64,000 nt of DNA from Atopobiaceae bacterium (GCA_030525685.1 JAUNEG010000001.1:62001-126000); one strand, 5' to 3'; shown: positions 34,418 to 43,993, counted from the stretch's first letter. A program made the numbers and translations. The notes: generated by a model not told the origin, from the sequence alone.

Positions 34418-34936
34418 ATGGCACTCTCAAGCGAGGTCACCTCGGTCCTCAACGATCAGATCAACAAGGAGATGTACTCCGCCTACCTCTATCTCACCTT
34501 CGCGGACTACTACGACGACCGCGGCCTCAAGGGCTTTGCCAACTGGTACGAGATCCAGGCAAAGGAGGAGATGGACCACGCTCTGGCCATCCGCCGCTAC
34601 CTCTTGGACAACGACTTCAAGCCCACGATGGAGGCCATCGCCAAGCCCGACGAGGTCTTCGAGAACGACCTCGCCCCGCTCGAGGCGGGCCTCGCACACG
34701 AGGAGTACGTCACGAGCCTCATCCACCACTGCTACGAGGTCGCCCACGAGCTGCACGACGTGCGCACGATGAAGTTCCTCGACTGGTTCGTGGAGGAGCA
34801 GGGCGAGGAGGAGACCAACGCCCGCGACATGATCACCAACATGAAGCTCTTCGGCTGCGACCCCAAGGGCCTCTACGACCTGGACCGCGAGTACCAGGCT
34901 CGCACCTACGTCCAGTCCGCGTCGCTCAACCTCTAG
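34418..34936 (+). CDS. Ferritin
   Basis: A 172-residue four-helix iron-storage protein. Ferroxidase ligands appear in INKEMYSAYLYLTF, IQAKEEMDHAL and FVEEQGEEE. It is the non-haem FtnA type: bacterioferritin haem ligands are not seen. A strong AGGAGAAGGG precedes the ATG at 34418. It is 62 bases after tRNA-Leu and may share its promoter; a separate one is not obvious. Confidence 0.93.
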   Translation: MALSSEVTSVLNDQINKEMYSAYLYLTFADYYDDRGLKGFANWYEIQAKEEMDHALAIRRYLLDNDFKPTMEAIAKPDEVFENDLAPLEAGLAHEEYVTSLIHHCYEVAHELHDVRTMKFLDWFVEEQGEEETNARDMITNMKLFGCDPKGLYDLDREYQARTYVQSASLNL

Positions 34937-35010
34937 AGTTCGACCGCTCTTCCCGGCCTGTGAAGAGTTTCTGAACTGCGCGCGCGCCAGGCGCCGGCGA
35001 GAAAAACCTC

Positions 35011-35039
35011 TTGCCCGCGCCCGGCGCGCATGCTATTGT
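35011..35039 (+). promoter_or_regulatory. infC operon promoter
   Basis: TTGCCC (35011-35016) and TATTGT (35034-35039) are 17 bp apart, and a TGC extension precedes the -10. About 180 bases of leader follow before infC. Confidence 0.65.
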
Positions 35040-35124
35040 TCTCCAGTGTGCGTTTTGCGAAGCGGGGCAAACGGCCCCCACCTACACGGCGCCTCTCGGC
35101 AGCTGTCTGGTCAGACAAGCACCT

Positions 35125-35186
35125 CCGCCCTCTTGGGCGGGTTCATGTCTCCTGGACGGCCGCTCGGCGCCAGGGGATTTTTTTAT
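35125..35186 (+). promoter_or_regulatory. infC leader, attenuator-like structure
   Basis: The leader holds a GCCC(TCTT)GGGC hairpin and a GC-rich stretch (GGCCGCTCGGCGCC) followed by AGGGGATTTTTTT, which resembles an intrinsic terminator inside the transcript. Attenuation is a known way of controlling infC-rpmI-rplT through L20 in other bacteria; here it is inferred from the T-run. Confidence 0.45.
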
Positions 35187-35221
35187 GCGGCGAGAGTCGC
35201 AGCGAGAGGAAGGTGTGAACG

Positions 35222-35794
35222 ATAGCCAGAAACGATGGTCCTCGCATCAATGAGGAGATCACATCGCGCACGTGCCGCCTGATTGGCGTCGACGGCTCCC
35301 AGATGGGCCTCTTCGGCGTTCGCGACGCTCTGCGCATCGCGCTCGATCAGGGCCTCGACCTGGTGGAGATCGCGCCCAACGCAGATCCCCCCGTCTGTAA
35401 GATGCTCGACTACAAGAAGTTCAAGTACGAGCAGGACCGCAAGGCCAAGGCCGCCCGCAAGAACCAGTCCAAGGTCGAGATCAAGGAGATGAAGTTCCGT
35501 CCCAAGATCGACGTGGGCGACTACGAGACCAAGAAGGGCCACGTGCTGCGCTTCCTCAAGAAGGGTGCGCGCGTCAAGATCACGATCATGTTCCGCGGTC
35601 GTGAGATGGCCCACCCGGAGCAGGGCCGCCTCGTCCTGGACCGTCTGGCCGAGGACCTCAAGGACGTCGCCTCCGTCGAGCAGAAGCCGCTCATGGAAGG
35701 TCGCAACATGCACATGACCATCGTCCCGATCAAGGGCGCCTTCGACAAGAAGGACGAGAAGGACGAGAACGTCACCACGGAGAAGGAGAACTAG
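35222..35794 (+). CDS. infC: Translation initiation factor IF-3 (AUA start)
   Basis: A 190-residue factor that binds the 30S subunit and checks start-codon choice. The N-domain begins [10 protein letters not shown], the linker follows, and the C-domain has [11 protein letters not shown] and [11 protein letters not shown]. An in-frame TGA at 35216 and conserved N-terminal residues coded before the first ATG (35303) force a non-standard start: ATA at 35222, eight bases after GAGAGGAAGG. IF-3 genes commonly use rare AUU/AUC/AUA starts for autorepression. The ATG at 35303 would delete about 27 conserved residues. Confidence 0.9.
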   Translation: MARNDGPRINEEITSRTCRLIGVDGSQMGLFGVRDALRIALDQGLDLVEIAPNADPPVCKMLDYKKFKYEQDRKAKAARKNQSKVEIKEMKFRPKIDVGDYETKKGHVLRFLKKGARVKITIMFRGREMAHPEQGRLVLDRLAEDLKDVASVEQKPLMEGRNMHMTIVPIKGAFDKKDEKDENVTTEKEN

Positions 35795-35795
35795 C

Positions 35796-35993
35796 ATGCC
35801 CAAGATGAAGACCCACAAGGGTACGGCCAAGCGCTTCCGCCGCACCGGCTCTGGCAAGATCATGCGCGCCAAGGCGTTCAAGAGCCACATCCTCACCAAG
35901 AAGTCCCCGAAGCGCATCCGCGGCTTCCGTCAGGAGACCGTCATCTCCGACGCCGACGCCAAGACCGTTTCCCAGCGCATGGGTTCCAAGTAG
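35796..35993 (+). CDS. rpmI: 50S ribosomal protein L35
   Basis: 65 residues, very basic ([20 protein letters not shown]), full family length. It starts two bases after the infC stop and is followed by rplT, the classic infC-rpmI-rplT order. Confidence 0.97.
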   Translation: MPKMKTHKGTAKRFRRTGSGKIMRAKAFKSHILTKKSPKRIRGFRQETVISDADAKTVSQRMGSK

Positions 35994-36042
35994 GCGCTTC
36001 TCGCGTCACGATTTGCAGTTCTCACCAAGGAGTTGATCAGAC

Positions 36043-36408
36043 ATGGCACGAGTCAAGCGCGCCGTCGCCGGCCGTAAGAAGCGCAACGCGCTCGCCGAGC
36101 GCACCAAGGGCTACTACGGAGTCCGTTCCCGTACGTTCCGCGGCATGAAGGAGCAGGCGCAGCACTCCGGTCAGTACGCCTACCGCGACCGCCGCAACAA
36201 GAAGCGCGACTTCCGCGCTCTGTGGATCCAGCGCATCAACGCCGCCGCCCGCATGAATGGCCTCTCCTACAGCAAGCTCATGCACGGCCTCAAGCTCGCC
36301 GGCGTCGAGCTCGACCGCAAGGTCCTCGCTGAGATCGCCTACAGCGACGAGCAGACCTTCGCCGACATCGCCGAGGTCGCCAAGAAGGCCCTCGCCGACG
36401 CTGAGTAG
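36043..36408 (+). CDS. rplT: 50S ribosomal protein L20
   Basis: 121 residues ([40 protein letters not shown]), the family norm. It binds 23S rRNA early in assembly and in several bacteria represses its own operon through the leader. AAGGAG precedes the start. An intrinsic terminator follows. Confidence 0.97.
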   Translation: MARVKRAVAGRKKRNALAERTKGYYGVRSRTFRGMKEQAQHSGQYAYRDRRNKKRDFRALWIQRINAAARMNGLSYSKLMHGLKLAGVELDRKVLAEIAYSDEQTFADIAEVAKKALADAE

Positions 36409-36431
36409 CGTCGCGCACATAACGCGAAACG

Positions 36432-36466
36432 AGCGCCCTGGGTTTCTCGCCCAGGGCGCTTTCTTG
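36432..36466 (+). terminator. Intrinsic terminator of the infC operon
   Basis: An 11-bp perfect stem AGCGCCCTGGG/CCCAGGGCGCT with a 7-base loop, followed by TTCTTG, 24 bases after the rplT stop. Confidence 0.85.
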
Positions 36467-36479
36467 TAGAGAGATACCG

Positions 36480-36671
36480 TCTGCCGGACGATTTGGACCG
36501 TTCGCGGAGCGTTTTGAGACGAGCGTGTAAACCCTGCTTGCGCGGGAACAAGGAGAGTAAGCGAGGGTACCGTCGCTACAGCCCAGCGACCGTCAGAAGG
36601 AGGCGAGTCCAATGAACACAGAAGAGAACGTGCAGTTTGGGCCCGCCGACCGTGCGACCGAGGTCCTATAA
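36480..36671 (+). other. Leader-like region with a 19-codon ORF
   Basis: After the rplT terminator comes a stretch rich in short inverted repeats. It includes GAGGGTACCGTCGC facing GCGACCGTC, which loosely recalls a T-box antiterminator but lacks the UGG of the invariant bulge. AGAAGGAGG then precedes an ATG at 36612 opening MNTEENVQFGPADRATEVL and a stop at 36669. Many bacteria carry pheS here; none is present. It may be an orphaned leader with the first codons of a lost gene. Confidence 0.3.
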
Positions 36672-36821
36672 CATCTGGGGCGAGCGCACTCGCCAACGTT
36701 CCCCGAAACGCATTTCGGAACGGACTGATGACAGGAACACTCGAAGCGGGCCCAGTTTGAATACCCAGTTGTTCGGTACTGGTTCGCAGAGACACGGGTG
36801 ATTCCAAAGTACAGACGAGGC
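36672..36821. other. Intergenic stretch, no gene seen
   Basis: About 150 bases without a supported ORF. It contains a small palindrome TTCCCCGAAACGCATTTCGG and leads into a strong terminator, so it is probably the tail of a transcript coming from the left. Confidence 0.4.
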
Positions 36822-36851
36822 GGGGCGGCGCAAGGGGCGCCGCCCCTTTTT
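36822..36851 (+). terminator. Intrinsic terminator
   Basis: GGGGCGGCG/CGCCGCCCC (9 bp, loop CAAGGGG) followed by TTTTT. It separates the ribosomal-protein region from the sugar-transport operon. Confidence 0.85.
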
Positions 36852-36884
36852 CGTGTGCACGTCGCGTCTACGCGTCCGATCTCG

Positions 36885-36902
36885 TTTGGAACCCTTTCCA
36901 AA
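36885..36902. promoter_or_regulatory. Palindromic operator candidate
   Basis: TTTGGAACCCTTTCCAAA has perfect 7-base arms and a 4-base spacer. It lies 170 bases before the sugar-binding-protein gene and may be a second regulator site. Confidence 0.4.
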
Positions 36903-37008
36903 TCCAGTAGGTAGAACGCGAACGGTATCAAATCGGCGCCAGCCGGTTCTTAATGAAATGCCAGTTGTAAGTAGTTCTATTGCGTGCTCTAATGCAACCA
37001 ACGGAAAT

Positions 37009-37048
37009 GAAACGTTTCCAAAATCACGCAACAAGGGAGAAGCGTTTC
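37009..37048. promoter_or_regulatory. LacI-type operator pair before the sugar operon
   Basis: A perfect palindrome GAAACGTTTC (37009-37018) and a near copy GAAGCGTTTC (37039-37048) are 30 bp apart, that is three helical turns. The central CpG palindrome is typical of LacI-family operators, and a LacI-family gene is the fourth gene of this operon, so autoregulation is likely. Confidence 0.65.
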
Positions 37049-37071
37049 GAAAAAGTAGGAGGGAGCACGTC

Positions 37072-38412
37072 ATGTTGATGAAGAGGCGTCAGTTCGTGCA
37101 GGCAGGTCTCGGCCTCATGGCAGGCGCGGGCGCGGTGGCGCTCGCCGGCTGCGGCGGGGAGCAGGGCGGCGGCGGCGACAAGCAGGCCGCCGGCAAGGTC
37201 TACTATCTCAACTTCAAGCCCGAGCAGGACGCGCAGTGGCAGGAGCTCGCCGAGCTCTACACCGAGGAGACCGGTGTGCCCGTGACGGTCATGACCGCGG
37301 CCTCCGGCCAGTACGAGACCACGCTCAAGTCCGAGATGGCCAAGACGGACGCCCCCACGCTCTTCCAGGTGAACGGCCCGGTGGGCCTCGCCTCCTGGAA
37401 GGACTACTGCTACGACCTCGATGACACTGACATCATGGGTCAGCTCACCAAGGAGGACTACGCGCTCAAGGGCGACGACGGCAAGACCAAGGGCATCGCC
37501 TACGTCATCGAGTCCTACGGCATCATCTGCAACACGTCCCTGCTCGACAAGGCGGGCTACACCACCGACGACATCACCAACTTCGACAGCCTCAAGGCCG
37601 TCGCCGAGGACATCACCGCCCGCAAGGACGAGCTCGGCTTCTCCGCCTTCGGCTCTGCCGGCATGGACGGCTCGTCCGACTGGCGCTTCAAGACCCACCT
37701 CGCGAACCTCCCGATCTACTACGAGTACCAGGCCGACGGCATCGACACCACCGACGCCATCAAGGGAACCTACCTGGACAACTACCGCCAGATCTGGGAC
37801 CTCTACATCAACAACGCCACCTGCGAGCCCACGCAGCTCTCCACCAAGACCGCCGATGACGCCACCGCCGAGTTCGTGACCGGCCAGTGCGTCTTCTATC
37901 AGAACGGCACCTGGGAGTACGCCAACGTCGCCGAGGCGGGCGACGAGAACCTCGCGCTGATCCCGATCTACATCGGCGTTGACGGCGAGGAGAGCCAGGG
38001 CATCTGCACCGGCTCCGAGAACTACTGGTGCGTGAACAAGAACGCCTCCGAGGAGGACATCCAGGCCACGCTCGACTTCATCAGCTGGTGCGTCACCTCC
38101 GAGACCGGCGTCAAGGCCATGTGCGGCTCCGAGGGCGCCATGCCCTCCGGCGAGGCCGGCATGGGCTTCGTGATCCCGTTCGAGGCCAACCTCGAGTCCA
38201 CGAACGTCCTCAACAACCTCGCGGATGAGATCAACGCTGACAAGACCCCGGTCAAGTGGTGCTTCTCGACCATGCCCTCCGAGGAGTGGAAGAACGGCGT
38301 GGGCTCTGCCCTCACCACCTATGCCGCCGACCAGACTGACGGCAACTGGGACGGCGTCGTGACCGCCTTCGTCGACGGTTGGGCGACCGAGGCTGCCGCC
38401 TCCAAGGCATAG
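37072..38412 (+). CDS. Sugar ABC transporter substrate-binding lipoprotein
   Basis: A 446-residue family-1 extracellular solute-binding protein. Signal peptide with RR and lipobox LAGCGG (about residue 24), then the MalE-like fold (YLNFKPEQDAQWQELAELYT; VFYQNGTWEYANV). It captures an oligosaccharide for the two downstream permeases. GTAGGAGGG precedes the ATG at 37072. With malQ and a LacI regulator in the operon, a maltodextrin or related alpha-glucan is the best guess. Confidence 0.92.
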   Translation: MLMKRRQFVQAGLGLMAGAGAVALAGCGGEQGGGGDKQAAGKVYYLNFKPEQDAQWQELAELYTEETGVPVTVMTAASGQYETTLKSEMAKTDAPTLFQVNGPVGLASWKDYCYDLDDTDIMGQLTKEDYALKGDDGKTKGIAYVIESYGIICNTSLLDKAGYTTDDITNFDSLKAVAEDITARKDELGFSAFGSAGMDGSSDWRFKTHLANLPIYYEYQADGIDTTDAIKGTYLDNYRQIWDLYINNATCEPTQLSTKTADDATAEFVTGQCVFYQNGTWEYANVAEAGDENLALIPIYIGVDGEESQGICTGSENYWCVNKNASEEDIQATLDFISWCVTSETGVKAMCGSEGAMPSGEAGMGFVIPFEANLESTNVLNNLADEINADKTPVKWCFSTMPSEEWKNGVGSALTTYAADQTDGNWDGVVTAFVDGWATEAAASKA

Positions 38413-38494
38413 GGCAACTCAAAGCAATCTCGTCCGATTCGGGCGGTGGGTGCCTTCCCTCACCCACCGCCCCATCCATAGGGAAGGAGGTCTC

Positions 38495-39337
38495 ATGGAG
38501 AAGGCAATCAAGAAGTACCTCCCCATCTTCGTCCTGCCCACGTTCCTGGCGTTCCTCATCGGCTTCGCGGCTCCGTTCCTCCTGGGTCTGTGGCTGTCGC
38601 TGTGCGACTTCACCACGGTCACCGATGCGACGTTCGTGGGCTTCTCGAACTTCGTCCTGGCGGTGCAGGACACCGTCTTCCAGCACTCGTTCTGGTACAC
38701 GGCCCTGTTCACCGTCGTGTCCGTCCTCGTCATCAACGTCATTGCGTTCGCGATAGCGCTCGCCCTCACCAGGAAGCTGCGCGGTACCAACCTGTTCCGC
38801 ACGGTCTTCTTCATGCCCAACCTCATCGGCGGCATCGTCCTGGGCTACATCTGGCAGCTCATATTCAACGGCATCCTCGCCCAGTACTCGCAGGCGCTGA
38901 ACCTCAACGAGTGGTACGGCTTCGTCGGCCTCGTCATCCTGGTCGCCTGGCAGCAGATCGGCTACATGATGATCATCTACATCGCCGGTCTGCAGTCGAT
39001 CCCCGGCGACGTGCTCGAGGCGGCCGCCATCGACGGCGCGAGCGCCTGGCGCAGGCTCGTGGACGTCACGATCCCGATGATGATGTCGTCGATCACGATC
39101 TGCATGTTCCTCTCGCTCACCAACGGCTTCAAGCTCTTCGACCAGAACCTGTCGCTCACCGCCGGCGAGCCGTCCAAGATGTCGGAGATGCTCGCGCTCA
39201 ACATCTACAACACGTTCTACGGCCGCGTCGGCTGGGAGGGCGTCGGTCAGGCGAAGGCGGTCATCTTCTGCCTGATCGTCGTCGCCATCGGCCTCATCCA
39301 GCTGCGTGCCACGCGCTCCAAGGAGGTGCAGCAGTGA
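38495..39337 (+). CDS. Sugar ABC transporter permease, MalF-like
   Basis: A 280-residue inner-membrane protein with six helices and the EAA loop EAAAIDGASAWRRLVDVTIP that docks the ATPase. GGAAGGAGG precedes the ATG at 38495. It ends four bases into the GTGATG that starts the next permease, so both are coupled. Confidence 0.92.
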   Translation: MEKAIKKYLPIFVLPTFLAFLIGFAAPFLLGLWLSLCDFTTVTDATFVGFSNFVLAVQDTVFQHSFWYTALFTVVSVLVINVIAFAIALALTRKLRGTNLFRTVFFMPNLIGGIVLGYIWQLIFNGILAQYSQALNLNEWYGFVGLVILVAWQQIGYMMIIYIAGLQSIPGDVLEAAAIDGASAWRRLVDVTIPMMMSSITICMFLSLTNGFKLFDQNLSLTAGEPSKMSEMLALNIYNTFYGRVGWEGVGQAKAVIFCLIVVAIGLIQLRATRSKEVQQ

Positions 39338-40182
39338 TGGCGACCAAGAGGGGGCGCAGCGCCCTCAACTGGGCTGGCACGGGCCTCATGGCGTTTCTCT
39401 GCGTCGTGTGGCTGCTGCCCGTCGTGGTGGTGCTGTTCAACTCGTTCAAGAACAAGATGTTCATCAACCTCGAGCCCTTCGAGCTGCCCACCGAGCAGAC
39501 GTTCATCGGGCTCGAGAACTACCAGACGGCGATCGACAAGTACGGGTTCCTCGACTCCGTCGGCTGGACCGTCTTCATCACGGTAGGCTCGGTCGCGGTC
39601 ATCCTGATCTGCACCTCCATGTGCGCCTGGTACATCACGCGCGTGCAGAACCGATTCACCAAGGCCGTCTACTACCTCTGCGTCTTCTCCATGGTCGTAC
39701 CGTTCCAGATGGTCATGTTCACGCTATCGCTCATCGCCGACCGCCTGGGCCTCGGCACGCCCTGGGGCATCATCGTCATCTACCTCGGGTTCGGAGCGGG
39801 ACTGGCGGTGTTCATGTTCTGCGGCTTCGTGAAGACCATACCCATCGAGATCGAGGAGGCCGCGCTCATCGACGGCGCGGGGCCGATAAGGACGTTCTTC
39901 ACGGTGGTCATCCCCATCATGAAGCCCACGTTCATCTCCGTCGGCATTCTGCAGACGATGTGGATCTGGAACGACTTCCTGCTCCCGTACCTGGTGCTCG
40001 ACACCACGGAGTACAAGACGATCTCCATCGTGATCCAGTTCATGAAGGGGTCCTACGGCCGCGTCGACATGGGTGCCATCATGGCGGCGCTCATCATGGC
40101 GGTCATCCCGGTCGTCGTGTTCTATCTCTCGTGCCAGAAGTACATCATCAAGGGCGTCGCCGCGGGCGCGGTCAAGGGCTAG
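39337..40182 (+). CDS. Sugar ABC transporter permease, MalG-like
   Basis: A 281-residue partner permease with six helices and the EAA loop EEAALIDGAGPIRTFFTVVI. The ATG at 39337 overlaps the preceding stop by one base and follows AAGGAGG; the GTG at 39334 is an alternative. It forms the channel with the preceding protein. Confidence 0.92.
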   Translation: MATKRGRSALNWAGTGLMAFLCVVWLLPVVVVLFNSFKNKMFINLEPFELPTEQTFIGLENYQTAIDKYGFLDSVGWTVFITVGSVAVILICTSMCAWYITRVQNRFTKAVYYLCVFSMVVPFQMVMFTLSLIADRLGLGTPWGIIVIYLGFGAGLAVFMFCGFVKTIPIEIEEAALIDGAGPIRTFFTVVIPIMKPTFISVGILQTMWIWNDFLLPYLVLDTTEYKTISIVIQFMKGSYGRVDMGAIMAALIMAVIPVVVFYLSCQKYIIKGVAAGAVKG

Positions 40183-40198
40183 GACGAGAGGGGGCGTC

Positions 40199-41251
40199 GT
40201 GGACATCAGGGACATCGCTCGACTCTCCGGATACAGCCTGGGCACCGTCTCCCGCGTGCTCAACGACCACCCCGGCGTCAGCGACCGCGCGCGCGAGCGC
40301 GTTCTTGAGGTGGTCCGCGAGGTGGGCTACGAGCCCAACACCAACGCGCGCCACCTCAAGACAAGGAACAGGGCCTCGTTTGCCATCATGGTCAAGGGCA
40401 TGCAGAACCTGCTCTTCAACGACATCATTGAGAAGGCCGAGGGCCTCTTCGCGGAGGCTGACGAGGAGGCGCGCGTCCACTTCGTCGACGAGGACGCCGA
40501 CGAGGTGGCTCGAGCCGTCCATCTCGACAGGATCAGGCACCCCAAGGGGTTCCTCTTCCTGGGCGGGGACCCCAGCAACTTCAAGGGGGGCTTCGGCCAG
40601 ATCGGCGCCCCGTGCGTGCTCCTCACCAACACCGCAGAGGACTGGGGGCTCAAGGGCCTCTCGTCCTTCTCGACCGACGACGAGGAGGCGGCGGCGAGCG
40701 TCATCGACTACCTGTGGGAGTGCGGCCATCGGCGCATCGGCGTGCTCGGCGGCAACCGCAAGGTCAGCGAGGTGTCCGAGCATCGCCTGGCCGGCGTCGC
40801 CCGGGCCTTCTCAGCCCATGGCGCGAGCTTCGACGCCGAGCGTTGCTACGAGCCGTGCCGCTTCTCGATGCGCGCGGGCTACGAGGCGGCGATGCGCCTG
40901 CTCGAGCGCGCGGACGACCTCACCGCTATCTTCGCCTTCGGCGACGTGATCGCCCTCGGCGCGCTCCGCGCGGTCACCGACCGCGGCTTCCGCGTCCCCC
41001 TCGACATCTCGATTGTGGGCTTTGACGGCGTGGACGTCTCGCAGTACAGCGTCCCGCGCCTCACGACGGTGCGCCAGGATACGGGGCTTCTCGCCCGCAG
41101 GGGCGTGGAGGCGCTGCTCGCGGCCACCCGTGGGGAGAAGGGGCGTGTCGTGCACGAGTCCGTGCCGTTCCGACTCCTGCGCAGGGAGAGCGTGCTCTCG
41201 CTGCTCCCTGCGACGCCCGTGGAACCCGAAGAGGGGAGGGCGGGGTCATGA
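40199..41251 (+). CDS. LacI-family transcriptional regulator
   Basis: A 350-residue repressor. The N-terminal helix-turn-helix and hinge read IRDIARLSGYSLGTVSRVLN and GYEPNTNARHLKTR, followed by a periplasmic-binding-protein-like sensor domain (ISIVGFDGVDVSQYSVPRLT). Start is GTG at 40199 with GAGAGGGGG upstream. It probably binds the GAAACGTTTC-type sites before the operon and responds to the imported sugar. Confidence 0.92.
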   Translation: MDIRDIARLSGYSLGTVSRVLNDHPGVSDRARERVLEVVREVGYEPNTNARHLKTRNRASFAIMVKGMQNLLFNDIIEKAEGLFAEADEEARVHFVDEDADEVARAVHLDRIRHPKGFLFLGGDPSNFKGGFGQIGAPCVLLTNTAEDWGLKGLSSFSTDDEEAAASVIDYLWECGHRRIGVLGGNRKVSEVSEHRLAGVARAFSAHGASFDAERCYEPCRFSMRAGYEAAMRLLERADDLTAIFAFGDVIALGALRAVTDRGFRVPLDISIVGFDGVDVSQYSVPRLTTVRQDTGLLARRGVEALLAATRGEKGRVVHESVPFRLLRRESVLSLLPATPVEPEEGRAGS

Positions 41252-42747
41252 GGCGCTCGGGTGTTCTCATGGCGATCACGTCGCTGCCCTCCGCGTGGGG
41301 CGTCGGCACGATGGGTGCCGCCGCGCGCGGGTTCGTAGACTTCCTCGCCGCCGCGGGCCAGACGGTCTGGCAGCTTCTCCCGATCGGCCCGACGGGCTTC
41401 GGCGACTCCCCCTACCAGGTCTTCTCCACCTACGCGGGCAACCCGTACCTGATCGACCTCGACGACCTGGCCGAGGAGGGGCTTCTCGAGCGCTCGGAGT
41501 ACGAGGGCCGTCCGTGGGGCGACGACCCGCTCTCCGTGGACTACGGCGCGCTCTTCCGCGGCCGCCTCGAGGTTCTGGGCCGGGCGGTGTCCCGGCTGCG
41601 CGAGACGCGTGCCGCAGAGCTCGCGTCGTTTTGCGCCCGCGAGTCCGCCTGGCTCGAGGACTATGCGCTCTTCATGGCCATCAAGGACGCGTGTCAGGGC
41701 ACCGCCTGGGGCGCGTGGCCGGAGCCGCTGCGCCGTCGCGACGAGGACGCCCTCGCCGCGGCTCGGCACGACCTCGCCGAGCGCGTCGACTACTGGCAGG
41801 GCGTCCAGTGCCTCTTCTTCCGGCAGTGGGACCGCCTCAGGGAGCATGCGGCGCGCTCCGGCGTCCTGCTCATGGGTGACATCCCGATCTACGTGGCGCC
41901 CGACAGCGCCGACGCGTGGGCGAACCCCGGACAGTTCCAGCTCGACGAGCGGCTCGTCCCCACAGAGGTCGCGGGTTGCCCGCCGGACGGGTTCGCCGCG
42001 GGCGGTCAGCTCTGGGGCAACCCGCTCTACGACTGGGACCGCATGGCCGAGGACGGTTACGCGTGGTGGGTCGAGCGCGTCTCGTACCAGCTGCGACTCT
42101 ACGACATCCTGCGGATCGACCACTTCCGCGGCTTCGACTCGTACTACGCGATCCCCTTCGGCGCGCCGGACGCGCGCGAGGGACGTTGGCGGGAGGGGCC
42201 GGGCGCCGCGCTCTTCGAGCGGCTGCGCGAGACCTGCGGCACGGAGCGTCTCGTCGCGGAGGACCTGGGCTACCTCACGGACTCCGTCGCGCGCCTGCGC
42301 GAGGAGACGGGGCTGCCGGGGATGCGGGTCCTCGAGTTCGCGTTCGACAGCGTGGACGGGTCCGGCAGCGTCTACCTGCCGCATGCCTATCCCCGCAACT
42401 GCGTCGCCTACGTGGGGACGCACGACAACGACACGGCGCTCGGCTGGCTCGCGGGCGCCTGCCCCGGGGACGCGGAGCGCGCGCGTGACTACCTCGGCCT
42501 CAACGAGCGCGAGGGCGAGGGCTGGGGCATGATGCGCGGCATCTGGTCCTCGGTCGCCGACACGGCGATAGTGCAGATGCAGGACGTCCTCTGTCTGGGC
42601 GGGGAGACCCGCATGAACGTCCCCTCCACGGTGGGGACCAACTGGAAGTGGCGGGCGCCGGCGCACTACGCGACGCCGGGGCTCGTGAGAAGGCTGAGAC
42701 GGCAGGCGGAGCTCTTCGACAGGGTTCCGACGGTCGGGAACCGATAG
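41248..42747 (+). CDS. malQ: 4-alpha-glucanotransferase
   Basis: A 499-residue GH77 amylomaltase that rearranges alpha-1,4-glucans in the cytoplasm. Motifs: TSLPSAWGVGTMG, GDIPIYVAPDSAD, RIDHFRGFDSYY with the nucleophile Asp, LVAEDLGY with the acid/base Glu, and YVGTHDNDT. It overlaps the regulator gene (ATGA). It supports malto-oligosaccharide use by the operon. Confidence 0.94.
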   Translation: MRRSGVLMAITSLPSAWGVGTMGAAARGFVDFLAAAGQTVWQLLPIGPTGFGDSPYQVFSTYAGNPYLIDLDDLAEEGLLERSEYEGRPWGDDPLSVDYGALFRGRLEVLGRAVSRLRETRAAELASFCARESAWLEDYALFMAIKDACQGTAWGAWPEPLRRRDEDALAAARHDLAERVDYWQGVQCLFFRQWDRLREHAARSGVLLMGDIPIYVAPDSADAWANPGQFQLDERLVPTEVAGCPPDGFAAGGQLWGNPLYDWDRMAEDGYAWWVERVSYQLRLYDILRIDHFRGFDSYYAIPFGAPDAREGRWREGPGAALFERLRETCGTERLVAEDLGYLTDSVARLREETGLPGMRVLEFAFDSVDGSGSVYLPHAYPRNCVAYVGTHDNDTALGWLAGACPGDAERARDYLGLNEREGEGWGMMRGIWSSVADTAIVQMQDVLCLGGETRMNVPSTVGTNWKWRAPAHYATPGLVRRLRRQAELFDRVPTVGNR

Positions 42748-42760
42748 GGAGGGAGCGCTC

Positions 42761-43939
42761 ATGGCGCAGGTATCCATCAAGCACGTCGAGAAGGTCTATC
42801 CCGCCTCCACGGGCAGGAGGCACAGGCCCAAGAAGGGCAACGCCAACCTCAAGGTGACCGAGGAGGGCGTGCTCGCGGTCGAGGACTTCAACCTGGAGAT
42901 CGCCGACGGCGAGTTCATCGTCCTCGTCGGCCCGTCCGGCTGCGGCAAGTCGACGATGCTGCGCATGGTTGCGGGTCTCGAGGAGATCACGCGCGGCGAG
43001 ATCTACATCGACGACAGGCTCGTCAACGACGTGCAGCCGCGTGACCGCGACATCGCCATGGTCTTCCAGAACTATGCCCTCTACCCGCACAAGACGGTGC
43101 GCGGGAACATGGAGTACCCGCTCAAGCTCCGCAAGGTCCCCAAGGACGAGATGAACCGTCGGGTCGAGGAGGCGGCGCAGATCCTGGGAATCACCGCCCT
43201 TCTCGACCGCAAGCCCAAGGCCCTCTCCGGCGGCCAGCGCCAGCGCGTGGCGATCGGGCGCGCCATCGTGCGCGAGCCCAAGGTGTTGCTCATGGACGAG
43301 CCGCTCTCCAACCTCGACGCCAAGCTGCGCAACCAGATGCGCTCGGAGATCATCAAGCTGCGCCAGCGCATCAACACCACCTTCATCTACGTCACGCACG
43401 ACCAGACCGAGGCCATGACGCTCGGCGACCGCATCGTCGTCATGAAGGACGGCATGGTGCAGCAGATCGGGACGCCCCAGGAGGTCTACGACTCGCCGGC
43501 CAACGTCTTCGTCGCCGGGTTCATCGGCGTGCCGCAGATGAACTTCTACGACGCGCGCCTCGTGCGCGACGGCGACGCCTACCGCGTGGAGCTCGACGGC
43601 ATCTCCGTGCCCGTGTCCGCCGAGAAGTGCGACCGCCTCGCGGCGCACGGCGTCGACACCCAGGACGTCACCCTCGGCGTGCGCCCGGAGAACATCGAGC
43701 TCGCGGAGGCGGGGGAGAGATCGCTCACCGGCTCGGTGGAGACGACCGAGATGATGGGCAGCTCCGTCTACCTGCACGTGAGCGTGGAGGGCGAGGACAG
43801 CATCATCATCCTCCAGAACGTCGAGGAGGGCGGGCGCCGCCCCTCCGACATCCAGGTCGGAAGCAGCCTCTCGTTCACGTTCGCCGGCAGCGCCGTGCAT
43901 CTCTTCGACAAGGAGACGGCGGTCAACCTCGAGCTCTAG
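42761..43939 (+). CDS. Sugar ABC transporter ATPase, MalK/MsmK/UgpC type
   Basis: A 392-residue ATPase: Walker [11 protein letters not shown]-loop [11 protein letters not shown], signature LSGGQRQR, Walker [14 protein letters not shown]-loop [10 protein letters not shown], then the C-terminal regulatory OB-fold domain ([10 protein letters not shown]). An unusual basic insert after strand 1 ([15 protein letters not shown]) lengthens the first loop. It energises the operon's permeases and may serve other sugar importers too, as MsmK does. Confidence 0.92.
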   Translation: MAQVSIKHVEKVYPASTGRRHRPKKGNANLKVTEEGVLAVEDFNLEIADGEFIVLVGPSGCGKSTMLRMVAGLEEITRGEIYIDDRLVNDVQPRDRDIAMVFQNYALYPHKTVRGNMEYPLKLRKVPKDEMNRRVEEAAQILGITALLDRKPKALSGGQRQRVAIGRAIVREPKVLLMDEPLSNLDAKLRNQMRSEIIKLRQRINTTFIYVTHDQTEAMTLGDRIVVMKDGMVQQIGTPQEVYDSPANVFVAGFIGVPQMNFYDARLVRDGDAYRVELDGISVPVSAEKCDRLAAHGVDTQDVTLGVRPENIELAEAGERSLTGSVETTEMMGSSVYLHVSVEGEDSIIILQNVEEGGRRPSDIQVGSSLSFTFAGSAVHLFDKETAVNLEL

Positions 43940-43959
43940 GGGCTGGACGGCGACGGGAA

Positions 43960-43993
43960 GGGGCTCGGCGTCATCTGGCGCCGAGCCCCTTTT
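43960..43993 (+). terminator. Intrinsic terminator of the sugar operon
   Basis: An 11-bp stem GGGGCTCGGCG/CGCCGAGCCCC with an 8-base loop and TTTT, 20 bases after the last gene. It faces the convergent ilvC. Confidence 0.85.

Noticed and set aside
36560..36600. Functional T-box riboswitch
   Set aside because: The GGGTACCGTCGC segment lacks the invariant UGG of the antiterminator bulge, and no aminoacyl-tRNA synthetase or amino-acid gene follows.
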